Below are positions 1-10,900 of a stretch of 64,000 bases of DNA, in pieces; position 1 is the stretch's first letter; each line of letters starts with the position of its first letter. The notes under the pieces are model-generated. The model made no database searches, was not told where the DNA came from, and was given only the letters and a program-made list of their open reading frames with translations. This stretch comes from Rhyacophila brunnea (taxonomy: Eukaryota > Arthropoda > Insecta > Trichoptera > Rhyacophilidae). The DNA is taken from positions 2,542,001 through 2,606,000 of the forward strand of contig JAGYXB010002069.1 in assembly GCA_022495005.1 (NCBI GenBank). Reading direction: 5' to 3'. Made by a program: the position numbers and the translations under genes.

Positions 1-1413
1 AATATTATTATCATTGGATTTTAGGATGAAAATTTAATAATAATAACAAAAAACATCCGTTGCAATGGAGCACTACAAAATTGACATATTATTTGATAGG
101 ATACTTCAATGTATTGGTTGAGCGTTTTTTGTCACTTTTTGAATTTGTTATTATAAATGCCTGTTATGTTTAATATTCTTAAGTTAAAAATGTCCCTCTA
201 ATTCGGACGAAATCGGTCGAGATATTAAATAAAAGTGGAATAAATAAGTACGATTAAAATTTGCGTTTTATTAAATGAAATTAACAATTAACTAATATTG
301 GTTTCGTCCGCTAATAAATCGTTTATCAAAGTAAATTAATTACACTAATATGTATGCAAATAAGAACTTTATAGATAAGCCGAGCTTTGAAATATAACCT
401 CTAAAATAGGAAACCAATAATCCGGAAAAATAATATTTATTTAGTTCATACGATAATAATTAAAGCTCTCTTTGCGGCTGGCCCGTAATGTGGCAGAATT
501 ATTCAAGGTAACAAATAATATTATTCGCGGTGCATTAAACCTACAAGGTGAAATTTACCTTGAACGTTTAATATATTTGAAAGAAAATAATACGTAGGCC
601 CTCGGTGTACGCGATATGAGTATGTAATTTGACCCAAAATTTTAGCAGGGAGGGTTAAAAATAGCGTTGGATAAATATACTGTATCCTCGGTTGCTTATC
701 AGTGTTATCGCGTATTTCGTTTGAAAGTTTGACCAGACTCTTGAGATGATAAGATATATATTTTTTTCATAATGTGGATACCTAGTATTCATATGTTATA
801 AATGAGTGCTCTGGTTTCAATTGTACCTCTCAGTACAATTTAAAATAAATAGTGTGATTCAATGCATAATCGATAAAGAAATGGGCTGTAATAAAAAAAA
901 TGTTAACTTCTGCTAGAAATACAAAATATCTTCAATTTAAACATGGAGAATGTTAGTTTTTCTGTGAGCCTATGGAGATTTTTAACTAAGAACCGTGGTG
1001 ATGTTTACACCATCACAGATAAATAAAAACTGTCGGCCATGACAGTTCAATGTTGCACTTTTATTGGCTGGAATGGAAGTATTTGAAGAATGTAAGTTTT
1101 GAAAATAAATCATATTTTCACATACGTTTTAAATATGGGTTTGTGTGTTTAGAATGTTAATAAATAAAGAAAATTGCTGCATTCATAACTCATTTTTGGT
1201 ATGTTGTGGAGTTTGTGAGTTTTGAAACCAGAGACCTCAAATGTCTATAATATAAAATTAAAGTATCTGTATGAAATGTTGAAATAATATTATAAATAAA
1301 CATTTGTTTATTATTAAGCTACAAAGTCTTAACTGAGGCCTTTTTAGTTATACATTTATAGACTGATATGCATATTTAAAAAATATATAAATTATTTATA
1401 ATGGGTAGGTACA

Positions 1414-1610
1414 GGCGGATCTCGTGGTACAGTGCGTAAAGCGTTGGCCTTCCATTCGGGAGCTCTGGGTTCGACCCGGTGAGGACACAATATATTTATG
1501 TAATTTACTCAAAGCCTGGGTGAAGCCTGGGTGTTTGTGATTGTTCAAAAATTACTAACAAACGACCTTGTACGAAAAACCAAGGACATGGTTATTAACA
1601 ATTTTATAAA
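1414..1610 (+). repeat. tRNA-derived SINE, family A, with TSD
   Basis: The head looks like a tRNA: an A-box-like tcgtggtacagtgcg and a B box ggttcgacccggtg. After it come the family-specific body (gaggacacaatat, then caaggacatggttatta) and an A-rich tail. Near-identical 14 bp direct repeats flank it, aatgggtaggtaca at 1400-1413 and aatgggtatgtaca at 1611-1624 (13 of 14 match). They are the target-site duplication of a retroposed copy. The same family recurs at 10195-10310, 40292-40395 (minus), 45970-46135 and 60641-60830. Confidence 0.85.
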
Positions 1611-3429
1611 AATGGGTATGTACATAATTTTTCATATAAGCTTCAACCATGTGGCATTATAATTATTTATACATGCAGGGTACATTATCACAAAAACGCT
1701 TGGATACATAAAAATGCGTCGATGTTTGGTTGAACTATAAATATCGGAAGATTAAGTGGTAGGTAATTGATAATTATGATTTTAATTAAATTGCGTTTCA
1801 AATCAGCGTTTTGACTATTTCGTAATATTTATTTTAATTTCCGTCAGTCTAATGAGTTTCGTTGTAGCTCAAAAGGTACTAAACCAATATTGATAAAACT
1901 CACACAACTTTTATATCTAGAAGGGGCTAGAGAAAGCCTTCATCTAGTATTGGATCGACCCCGGCTAATGATGAGTATTAACTATATTTTTATTAATTGA
2001 ATTGAATTATTATTATAATTTTAATAATTTTAATTAAAGTGAATACGTATATTAATTAATGCGCTAAGTACCAAAACGTAGTATTACTTGTGGTTACAAA
2101 ATACTGATTTGTCAAATAAAATTGCATGAAGCAGACATTTTGAAAAATATGATTTCACAGTGTGAAGCAATCTTGGCAGCTTCTATAATTTTAAAACTTA
2201 AATTTATTTTGTATTTCCACAGAAGATAACTTTGAATTTCTGGTCATGGTCTAAGTACCATGCTAAGAATTTTATTATAAGGTCTAAGTAACAACTCAGG
2301 GATGCTGCAGATCTAAGTACACACTGATGGCATTAGCAATAGAGATCATACGAGTATATAAAATAGAATATTTATTTGATTACTTACTTACATTTAAATT
2401 ATTTTGTAGCTCATTTGATTTTTGGGACGTCACTTTTTTTCTATACAAAAATCAAATATCTACAATAAAAATTAATCATGAAAATCTCCAACAATATTTT
2501 GTAGTTTTAATTTTATTTAGTTGTCTTCAATATTGAATCTGGAAAGGCACAATAATAAATACTAAAGGGTGGACTCTAATCAACGAATTCATAATAAATC
2601 TAGGATAATGCGTCACTTTTGATCAAAACACCCAACAAGTTAGTAGAACAATGTAGAACATCAATGTGAGTGTGAATAATTAAAGGAGAAATTACCTACA
2701 CGTGGCATAATATAATAAAAAAAGAGTTAGGAGCAGTTTTATTTATATTAAAGTAAAAAAAAAATCGTTTTCATTATAGCCTGTAACCTGTAATACATCT
2801 ATGCATGAAAAAGGAGTCAATCGTATTGCCTGTTCATGGTGTGCATGTAAAATTATAAGCATTTTATAGCTAACATTGGATTACATTACTCAAACTTTTG
2901 TGTATAAAAATGTGTTATTATTAGTCTTTAAACAATGCATATTGTTTGATTGTTTGAAATATTAATACAAATATAAAATACCAATACATTTTCTCGACAT
3001 AAGAATAATTTAAAATTATTTATTTTAGATAATACAATGAATATTATGACATATATCAAATTCAAAACATTCATCACATGACATGTTATACGCATTACAT
3101 TGTATATTTGTTTTGATTTATCTATTTGGCTATTTGTTTGTCCGTAATGTACGAGAGAAAACATATTGTGTGAATGTGTACGAGAGAGCGAGACAGGGAA
3201 AATAATATGTATCAAACAATTAAACTGTATAAACTGAGAGAAAAACGCACATTCTAAATTTGAAAAATAAACTGACAAGCAAAAAAAAAACGTTGATTTT
3301 AATAGGGTCGTAAATAACAAATGACAGGATACACATCCAATGACGTTGACAGGTGGCACTTCCACCTGGTAATTTTTTTTAGTTAATAATACATAGTGTG
3401 AGTAAAAAAAAGTGCATGGAAGTAGGTAC

Positions 3430-3640
3430 ATCGATTGAACTAAGTAGCCATATTAAAAAAAAACTTATAAAACAACGTCCACCTAAATTCACCTCACATA
3501 ATTGAATATAATTGGCCAATTGGCATTACTAATGACAGGTTAATTTTTCACGTTGAGAGAACAACACAAGATGCTTTCGATTTATAAGATAGTTATCAGG
3601 GACACATGTCAGGTCAATGCGACAAAAAATTACAGATTTT
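3430..3640. repeat. Dispersed repeat, family R2, copy 1
   Basis: A block containing acaacgtccacctaaattc, ccaattggcatta and taagatagttatcaggga recurs at 40030-40270 and 51115-51330. A shorter piece is near 12365-12430. The class is unknown. The three long copies share order and spacing but are well diverged, so the family is old. No terminal repeats or coding potential were seen. Confidence 0.55.
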
Positions 3641-3720
3641 CCATTTGGATTGTGTATAAGTTGGAAAAAATATGTAGCCAAATAATGTATATCTCTTGTA
3701 AAGTTTAGACTACAGTATGT

Positions 3721-3960
3721 ACGGTGGCCGCGCGGCATAAGCGTTGGACTATCACGCCGTGGGTCTCAGGTTCGAATCCTGGGTCTGGCAAGTAGGTACA
3801 CATATTGTTTTTCAATTTGTGTGTGAGTCAGGGTATGGACCTAATAGGTTGAGCAAGTGGCTGACATCCATTTCTCGTAAAAAACAAAATCTGTTAATAC
3901 AAACCTCTACTCTGTGGAGGCCCATATGATCCTATTAGGATCGGACATGGTCGAAAAAAA
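3721..3960 (+). repeat. tRNA-derived SINE, family B
   Basis: Full-length copy of the most frequent SINE in the window. The tRNA-like head has an A box around ggtggccgcgcgg and a B box ggttcgaatcctgg. The body contains cctaataggttgag, ctgacatccatttctcg, aaacctctactctgtgg and an inverted cctattaggatcgg, and ends catggtcgaaaaaaa. Other copies are at 5321, 10693, 32370, 38411, 60612 (split) and, on the minus strand, 5068 and 21355. Confidence 0.87.
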
Positions 3961-4645
3961 ATGTATGCATAAGAGAAAGTCGCTCAATTTGAGCCACGGA
4001 TATTATCGATACACCCTCAAAATGAAGGAGTCTTATTTTGAATACTCGCTTATCAAAAAGCCGTACTTCAACTGATGCTGGGATAATTCATCATTTGAAC
4101 TTCATTTACAGAATGTTGAACATACTCGTAAGTATATAAAATATGTAGTATTTAACTTAGAATACAATTTATTCAAAGCCCCTCAAAGTAAATCCTACTA
4201 CGATTTATAGGGACACTTCCTACTAGGACCGCAGCCCTCATTGAGAAGACGGCCCGTGGAAGTGATCAGTCATTTTTCGGTGCAAACAAGGTGCAAAAAA
4301 CAAGAAGATTTAAATCCAGGGGAAGCCTTATGGCAATAGCGTCAACTCTGATCATCACACTCGAAGAGGACCGACTTTCCGGATGGAGGGAACTGAATTA
4401 ACTTCCCAGAGTCTCGAAGAATGGTCAGCAGAGCATTTACCCTCTCGGTGCAAGTCGTGAGCATAGTACATGAAAAGCTCTTAACAGTAAAAGCATTCAA
4501 AGTAGGGCATATTCAAGACCAATGAGGCAACGAAATAAGGAATTTCTAATAACCCTAAAACATTTTTTTAAAACCATGTTCGATCATAAGAAACTCATGT
4601 GTGCCTTTACGTGATGGAGGTTGTATTAACAGATGTTTACGTTGG

Positions 4646-5008
4646 TTACATGTAAATTGTATGTAAAACATTTCACCGTGGCACAGTTCGCCGTGAGTTT
4701 TCTTACCATTAATTCAATGTTCATAGCTGATTTTGGCAAAATTCATGAATAATTCAAGAATGAAAACCTAACCGAACCTAACAAATAATCCAGTATATCG
4801 GCTATTTTCAAAATTTATTTCCTGCTGGCTTCCTGTAAAGTGTAAACTGACAAGAACCGTGTTTTATTTAGACATGAATTTTATGTCAGTACTATACGAC
4901 CCAAAGAGGTTGGGCGGTCTTTAATATACGGCCATATATTTCCGACACACAATTTCACGGTGAAGTGTGATACAGCGAACTGCATTCGTACAAGTTTCCG
5001 GACACGGT
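4646..5008. repeat. Foldback-type repeat, family M5, copy 1
   Basis: Starts ttacatgtaaattgta and ends acaagtttccggacac. Near both ends are short palindromic modules (catttcaccgtggca / gttcgccgtg and tttcacggtgaagtgtg). The interior carries a short cctaac run and the core taatccagtatatcggct. Related copies are at 41669-41976 and 56213-57148, and core-only pieces at 29147-29270 and 42487-42646. No protein is encoded, so it is probably a non-autonomous DNA transposon. Confidence 0.6.
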
Positions 5009-5067
5009 TTACTTTTACGGGAAATAGATGTTACCGTACATACTTTAAAAAATAACATGTTTTTGCC

Positions 5068-5140
5068 AGACCTAGGATTCTAGCTCACGATCCATGATAT
5101 TATAGGCCGACGAGATAACCGCTCGGCCATCGTGGACGAC
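5068..5140 (-). repeat. SINE family B fragment
   Basis: The tRNA-like head of SINE B in reverse orientation: ttgccagaccta, a diverged B box and gctcggccatcgtgg. Only the head is left. Confidence 0.65.
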
Positions 5141-5320
5141 TCTAAAATATTAGTATAATCATCTTAAGGTTGTTTTCTGAAAATTTAGGTAAATTTAATT
5201 GATTGATTTTTGAATAGGGATTTTTTTTAGAAGTTAATTTGAGTATTGCCCATAGTTTCAATAAATAATTTTACTTTTAAAAGTTTGTTAGTATAATAAT
5301 CTGTATTATAGTATATACCC

Positions 5321-5550
5321 CACGATGGCCGCGCGGCTTAAGCGTCGGCCTATAGCACCGTGGGTCCCAGGTTCTAATCCCGGCCCTTAAGTTACACATT
5401 TTGTTTTTCAATTTGTGTAAAAGCCAGAGTATGGACCTAATAGGTTGAGGAAGTAGCTGACATCTATTTCTCTTAAAAACAAAATCTGTTAATACAAACC
5501 TCTACTCTATGGAGGCCCATATGATCTTATTAGGATCGGACATGGCCGGA
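5321..5550 (+). repeat. tRNA-derived SINE, family B
   Basis: Near full-length copy with the head cacgatggccgcgcggc, B box ggttctaatccc and the full body down to ttaggatcggacatgg. It is more diverged in the B box than the copy at 3721. Confidence 0.82.
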
Positions 5551-6891
5551 AATAATAATTGTTTATTTTGTACCAGTTGACGCTGTCAATATTTGAAGCG
5601 GACGAAATCGGTCCTGATTATTATTAGATTTTAATAAAATAAATACAGTTAATACCATAAAGTAATAATATTATTCATAATCTTGTTATTTTTACCTGTA
5701 TATTATTGTTATAATTACGTAGTTATATTATATACCAATAACTTTGTTAATAATGTGTGTGCCTATTGTTTTTTCATCTAAGAATCATTTGCCTCGCTCT
5801 AACAGGCAGTTTTTGCCAGTGATATTCACTCTAATATGTATAAACGTTGAAAACAGGTTAAATTCGTAAATACACTCAAACTTACATACAAAACGTTCTA
5901 ATTTGGTGGCAACATTACATTAAATGAATGCGAGTTTATTTACATATTATTTTCTTCTAAGCCTGACGCATGGGTGAAAAAAATATTTCCCTCAGAGGCC
6001 TTGACCCAATCTTAAATGTACCTACAGATTTTTTCAGCGCCACGTATATATAACCCGCGCTGTTATTGAGGTGAAGTATATATAATTAAAAATCAACATT
6101 GGATGCCAATGAGCCGTTAAGGAGTTTAACAAGGAAAACAGAAAACGGCAATGTCTTGAAAAATTATTACACATTTTAAAATCGGATTAATTTTTAATAC
6201 ACACTACAAGAAAATTCCTAAATGGTACATATTAATAATAATTATTTACTAACTAATTCAATGTATTATATATACTACACTTCAATTTAAAAGAATCTAT
6301 TTTTAACGTTTCTATGAATAATATATCAGCATTACCGTATGTATATTATTCTTTATATATATATATACCAGTGAACCTAATTAGGTATTAGTAGTGTGTT
6401 AATATAATCATAATTTTATTACACTTACACATTTATCTATAACTATAATAAAGTTTTGTAAAAACTATCCAAATAAATATATTTTTTTTAATTCTATATT
6501 CTACCCTTGTATAATATACGCTCTCCTAATTGTTATTTTTAAATGAACAATGCTTACATTTATTATAATTATGCAGTGTATACATGTGTAAAGAATGCCT
6601 AGTACAAACTAAGATACATGAATATTCCATACAAATTGGTCGAAAGCTATATCGAAATTGTTTCAGAATATTTATTATATTCTGGTATTTAATCTTCATG
6701 TAATTTTCCCCCCCAAAATATATAGAAAATATTTCTATATCTAGACTAATTTTTAATTAACTATATAGCTAATTAATTAAATAACATATTTATTAAAATC
6801 GTATCCACATTAATGTAAGATTAAATGTTATAACAATACTGTGAGAAAAATCATATAAAAATGTGCTATAATAATGTGATAATTTTCTTAC

Positions 6892-7245
6892 CACATCCAG
6901 AACTCCTGCGAGTGGAACAGCATTCACATCTTCTCCTCCAGCAGCCACCACCTTCTCCATACTTTTGAGATTCTGCTCCACAGCCGACCACTCCGCTTTC
7001 TGCGCCAAGGTGAGAACCTTCGCCGCAGCATCCCTGGAGCTGGCCCCTGCACTCTGAGGCTTGGAACCCTCACCCTCAGCCTTCGCCGCATCTTTCTTGT
7101 CTCCATTGCCCGCCGCAGAGTCATCTTTGACCTCGGCATCTTTCTCTGCAGCCGCCTTTGCAGCGTTTGCGCTTTTGTCCTCTTCGACGACATTCTTCTT
7201 CGGGGGACCTTTCCCCGTCCCCTTTTTCCCACCCGAAGTTGACAT
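6892..7245 (-). CDS. nompC: NompC/TRPN channel, first coding exon
   Basis: This exon encodes the first 118 residues of a no-mechanoreceptor-potential-C type TRPN channel, a mechanically gated cation channel of insect sensory neurons with about 29 ankyrin repeats and a six-helix pore. Residues 1-62 are a Gly/Lys/Ala-rich low-complexity leader. Residues 65-118 match the conserved stretch before the first ankyrin repeat: SAGASSRD (65-72), an LxLAQKAEWSAVE helix (about 78-90) and GEDxNxxPLAGVxD (104-117). From memory, Drosophila NompC has the same order and spacing (DDSSSNGDKKD, SAGAS, GEDGNHIPLAGV). The exon ends in phase 0 at a GTAAGA donor on the minus strand. The start was chosen at 7245 because it is the first ATG in frame, with A at -3 and an in-frame stop a few codons upstream. 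The exon is much richer in GC than its surroundings. No ankyrin exon was recognised at lower coordinates, so the next intron probably exceeds 6.8 kb. Pore and ankyrin domains are therefore not visible here. Confidence 0.87.
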
Positions 7246-9069
7246 TGTCACGCATTAATGATGTCTTTATTTGACAGCAAGTCTTGTCTGCTTATTCTCA
7301 GGTTTATTTGCCCTAGACTACTCCACACTTTTCCGTATGCCATTTCAGTTCGTATGCTATCTAAACGGCATAATTTATTTACTAAAAATGAATACAGACG
7401 TATTCAATTAGTATTACACGATTATATTATTAATTAAAGAAAGATTTATTACAAGTCTGTCTTCCTCACATTCAGTCAGTCATTTTCATTAATTTAACAC
7501 ACAGTTTTATTAATAAAATTTGTCTACTTTAACACAACATTTATTGATGTTTTAATATACATTAATTTAGCTTATTATTATATTAATATTATTTTAAACA
7601 CATACAGGGAAATAGGAATAGAGTGAAAGGATTAAATTGATAATATATTACAAATATTTAATTGTAAGTAAATATCTAATTTGGCCAGACGGTGTGACAA
7701 CTAGACAACAGTTTTAATGGAAAAAAATAATAAATAAATGTGCTATATTTTTAACTTACTATTTTTAATATAATTTCCTTCAATTATAATCGTGTCAATG
7801 CTAAAGAATTTTCCAAAAAATCACCCAACACAGCAAAACAATTCCCATATTATTTTATTACCTTGAAAAAATAAGTATGTCACACGCTTATAATCTGTAG
7901 AAAAATCTAACTCAATAATATTCCGACTCCAAAAAAAAGCTAAGTCAATATTACATAACTGTATAGATTTATTAGAAGAAAGGATATATTGTTATTGGAT
8001 GGGTATTTTGGATATAGTGGAAGTTTCAGTGGAAGAACTTTGAGGTTATGTTGGGCCGTGAGAAAGAGTTACTGGTTTGTGACGACACGCTAGTAGGGTA
8101 GGCGGGAGATGTGGCTTAGGGCGGAGTGGTTGCCTGACTGGCTATGAAAGGCGGCCAGCTCAAGAACGAAGAGTTTTGCATAGATTGGGGTGGTAGGGTG
8201 GCTTTGTACTAAAGCTCTCAAACGCTGCCACGTGTATGCTACAAAGCTCGCGACAAGCTTTTACTGTGTGCTTGCGTTTAATGCTGGTACCTACTTCTAC
8301 AGTATGGCATAATATGCTTTTAAATGTAATAAAAAATATTATTAAATTGAAATAATGTTTAGCTGTGTGCCAGTTACGATTATGAATATTTATGAACAAA
8401 GTCAAGATAATATAATCATTACATATATATATTTACGTTAACGTGATGATATACGCAATGAAGAAATCTACCCTGCTAAGTAAAAAGAATAAAGAGTTTG
8501 GTTTTAGTGAAATAATATTCCATATCTTATTTAGAGATTTTGTCAAAACAATCCGATAATTTTACATCATACCTATAAGAGAAAATATAATTAAAAACTT
8601 GGGTTCTCACTTCAGTAAAACTAAAAACACTGTCTTTTTACTTAGCTGGGAAGAAATAGATTGATTCATATTATTAACTTACTGCTTAAATTCAAAGGCA
8701 TCACTTCTCTACCAATGTCTTCACTCATACTGTTATTGCAAAATATTGACACAGACCGATTCTGACCTGAGAAGTTTTTTTTTGAGATATTGGCCGATTT
8801 TATCAATTGAGACATTCTCATGTGATATTAACTGAGAAAATATAGCTTGATTTGAGAAATAACATTCGTGAAAAAATAAACACAAAATTGTTAATAATAA
8901 TCAATTCTTTGTGGATATTTTGAACCCATATATTGGTAGTATTCGTTGCATAGTACCTTAAGATGCCGAAAGACGAAAGCCAGGTCTAAAAGATGACTAA
9001 AATGGAATATTACAGTACTTAAACCAATTAGAATTTATTCCACTGTAAGTGGAATAAGTACTACATATC
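7246..9069. other. Upstream region of nompC, no gene recognised
   Basis: This is the 5' side of the nompC coding exon and must hold its 5' UTR and promoter unless upstream exons exist. I cannot place a transcription start. Around 7980-8270 the sequence is GC-richer (ggcgggagatgtggctta, aggcggccagctc). It has no clear open frame, so it could be regulatory or a decayed repeat. Confidence 0.4.
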
Positions 9070-9475
9070 AGCGCACCAAATGGACCGTAGCGGACCGGAA
9101 CTCAGTTCCGGTTCGTGAAATCTCCGAAATTATCACTCCATCTTGTGGAAATATTAAATATTGCGTTCCGGTATGTGAATTATTAAAAAGTAATTAAATT
9201 CATGTACCTTATATTATTTACATAATTTTTAAAATTTAAGACGAAACTTGTCCGACTGATGGATTATGACGTGTCACAAAGTTTTTCGCCTGCGGTGCTG
9301 CTAACTTTTGCATACCACAAGCTTAAAGATTCTTATTTTATGAGTCTGAGCCAGTTTAAAAATTTTAAACACTTATTTGTATATAATATACTTACATAAA
9401 ATTAAAAAAATCTGTTAATATTTTCTGAAAATTATTGAGCACTCCGGTTCGTATAATTTTCCATTTCGAGCACTA
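9070..9475. mobile_element. hAT-like element, family H1, degraded
   Basis: The left end cagcgcaccaaatggacc and the right end ccatttcgagcac correspond to the terminal inverted repeat cagcgctcgaaatgga of family H1, best preserved at 55553-55798. Internal tags ggttcgtgaaat, attatc and catcttgtgg also match the family. The duplication is no longer clear and no transposase remains. Confidence 0.6.
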
Positions 9476-10194
9476 CTATATAATGTGTGTGTTTTAAATA
9501 TTAATACTTACCATCGATTTGCTTGATATAATTTTAATTTAAGCTTTGTAAGTAAGAAAAATTAGAAAAATAGTGTTTAATCTAATACTAAATAATAATA
9601 AAAAAATCAATTTCATTAAAAAATATAATATTACCTATATTCTTTAAGAACCTTTGCCTGCGGCGGCCTCGTAAGAAACATGGAGAGAAATGTTGTAGGG
9701 GTGGGTTAAGCGAAGAGGTGGCACATGCTTTTCTTTTACCTTATTTCCACCTTCCACATCACGTGCATAGTTTTTGATACATTATCACATTACAAAGCTA
9801 AAACCATACAAGAAAACTTCATTGTAATGTCGGTTTTATACGTGAATTTGTTTGATGTCGTATTATATTTGCGGTATGACAAAGCGCTTGAAAGCGACCG
9901 AGCTCTGCACTCACGCTCGCGAGTCTACAAAAGCGTTATTGTACTTTAGCACACATTAAATATTGTTTGATTAATTTACATGTACTGATTTTACACTCAT
10001 TTGACGTCTTTATGCTGAAAGGGGGACGCCGTTGTAGCAGGGTGCCAGTTTCGCCTAACATAATTACTTCTGGTTACGCATCGTAAAAATGAGAATCCTA
10101 TCATGACAGTGGTGATCGCGACGACAAATTCACAAGCATATTTAAAACACTATTACCTCCTCACGGCAACATTGGACATTGCTATAATAGTGTT
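9476..10194. other. Intergenic stretch, nothing recognised
   Basis: AT-rich, with GC-richer patches near 9650-9720 and 9885-10040. The segment gacaaattcacaagcatat at about 10119 recurs at about 10968, on the far side of a cluster of inserted repeats. I see no gene. Confidence 0.4.
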
Positions 10195-10310
10195 TCTCTT
10201 AGTCTAGTGCGTAAGGATTCTTATTAGGGACATCCGGATTCGTTCCCGGTGAGGTCACAATACGTTTATGTGATTTTCTCATAGTCTGGGTGTTTTTGAT
10301 TGTATCGCTT
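10195..10310 (+). repeat. SINE family A, partial
   Basis: Contains ctagtgcgtaagg, the B box attcgttcccggtgagg, cacaata and gtctgggtgtttttgattg in the family A order. The tail is lost. Confidence 0.65.
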
Positions 10311-10399
10311 CTATTACTACACTACTATTTTACTGCACTAATGTCATTGGGCCTCACGGTCTGCTGTAGTGTTACAAATAATATATATTATATACTATA

Positions 10400-10625
10400 C
10401 ACATAGTCGACTCACTGGTGGGTAAAGGCCTCCCCTAACTTCCTCCACCATTCTTTGTCCCTAGTTCTTCGCAGTCACGAAAAGCCACCGAAATTTATGA
10501 GTTCGTCTATCCAGCGGGTTTTATCGCATCCCTGTGGTCGTTTAATGTCCATTGAGAACCACTTTATGACGACATTTGTTCAGTCATTGTCCACTCACCG
10601 AGCGAAAGGTCCAGCCTATATAAAT
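10400..10625 (-). pseudogene. LINE 3' tail: C-terminus of a non-LTR reverse transcriptase
   Basis: Read on the minus strand, this stretch gives RPQGCDKTRWIDEL followed, after a stop and shift, by RDKEWWRKLGEAF. This is the usual end of insect non-LTR retrotransposon polyproteins (RGRPxxRWxDD then AQDRxxWxxLxEAF). Stops interrupt the frame and no polymerase core is present, so it is a 5'-truncated, dead remnant. The clade cannot be set from this piece. Confidence 0.6.
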
Positions 10626-10692
10626 GTATGTGTGCGTATATATTTATAATGTCTGTGTGTAATTTATTAATACTATTATAATGTATCATTGC

Positions 10693-10900
10693 CATCGATG
10701 GCGGAGTGTTTACGCGTCAGGCTTATATTGTCGTGGGTCCCGGGTTCGAAATCCAGGTTTGGCAAAAATTCACATATTTTTTAATGTATATGGATAATAA
10801 TATAATAGGTTAAGCAAGTTACTATCATACATTTCTCGTATAACAAAAATCTGTTACGAAACCTCTTCGTGAGGTGGCTGACACCCACATAGGATTGTTG
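10693..10900 (+). repeat. SINE family B, diverged
   Basis: The head catcgatggcggagtg, B box ggttcgaaatcc, and the body tags ataggttaagcaag and catttctcgta follow the family B order. The 3' part is rearranged. It lies shortly after the LINE tail and SINE A, so this locus has collected several insertions. Confidence 0.7.

Larger units (their letters stand above)
1..6891 (-). other. Presumed first intron of nompC
   Basis: This stretch lies downstream of the nompC first exon on its strand. I searched the minus strand for the ankyrin-repeat exons that should follow (PLMYA, GADVGARNNDNYN, LHIAAMYS type motifs) and saw none. The content is AT-rich, with SINEs (1414-1610, 3721-3960, 5068-5140, 5321-5550), a repeat-family copy near 3430-3640 and a foldback-type repeat (4646-5008). 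Between 4180 and 4560 is a GC-richer segment in which I recognise nothing. The remaining parts, 1-1399, 1625-3429 and 5551-6891, show no gene or RNA that I can support. Confidence 0.5.

Noticed and set aside
2928..3431. 167-codon minus-strand frame
   Set aside because: Low-complexity, Ile/Phe/Cys-rich translation of AT-rich DNA without a recognisable domain or splice context.
3721..3790. tRNA genes at the heads of SINE copies
   Set aside because: A and B boxes are present but acceptor stems do not pair, and each is followed by the same SINE body.
7061..7258. Open frame on the plus strand and a second minus-strand frame over the nompC exon
   Set aside because: Both are shadows of the GC-rich nompC coding exon; their Ser/Ala or Arg-rich composition follows from its codons.
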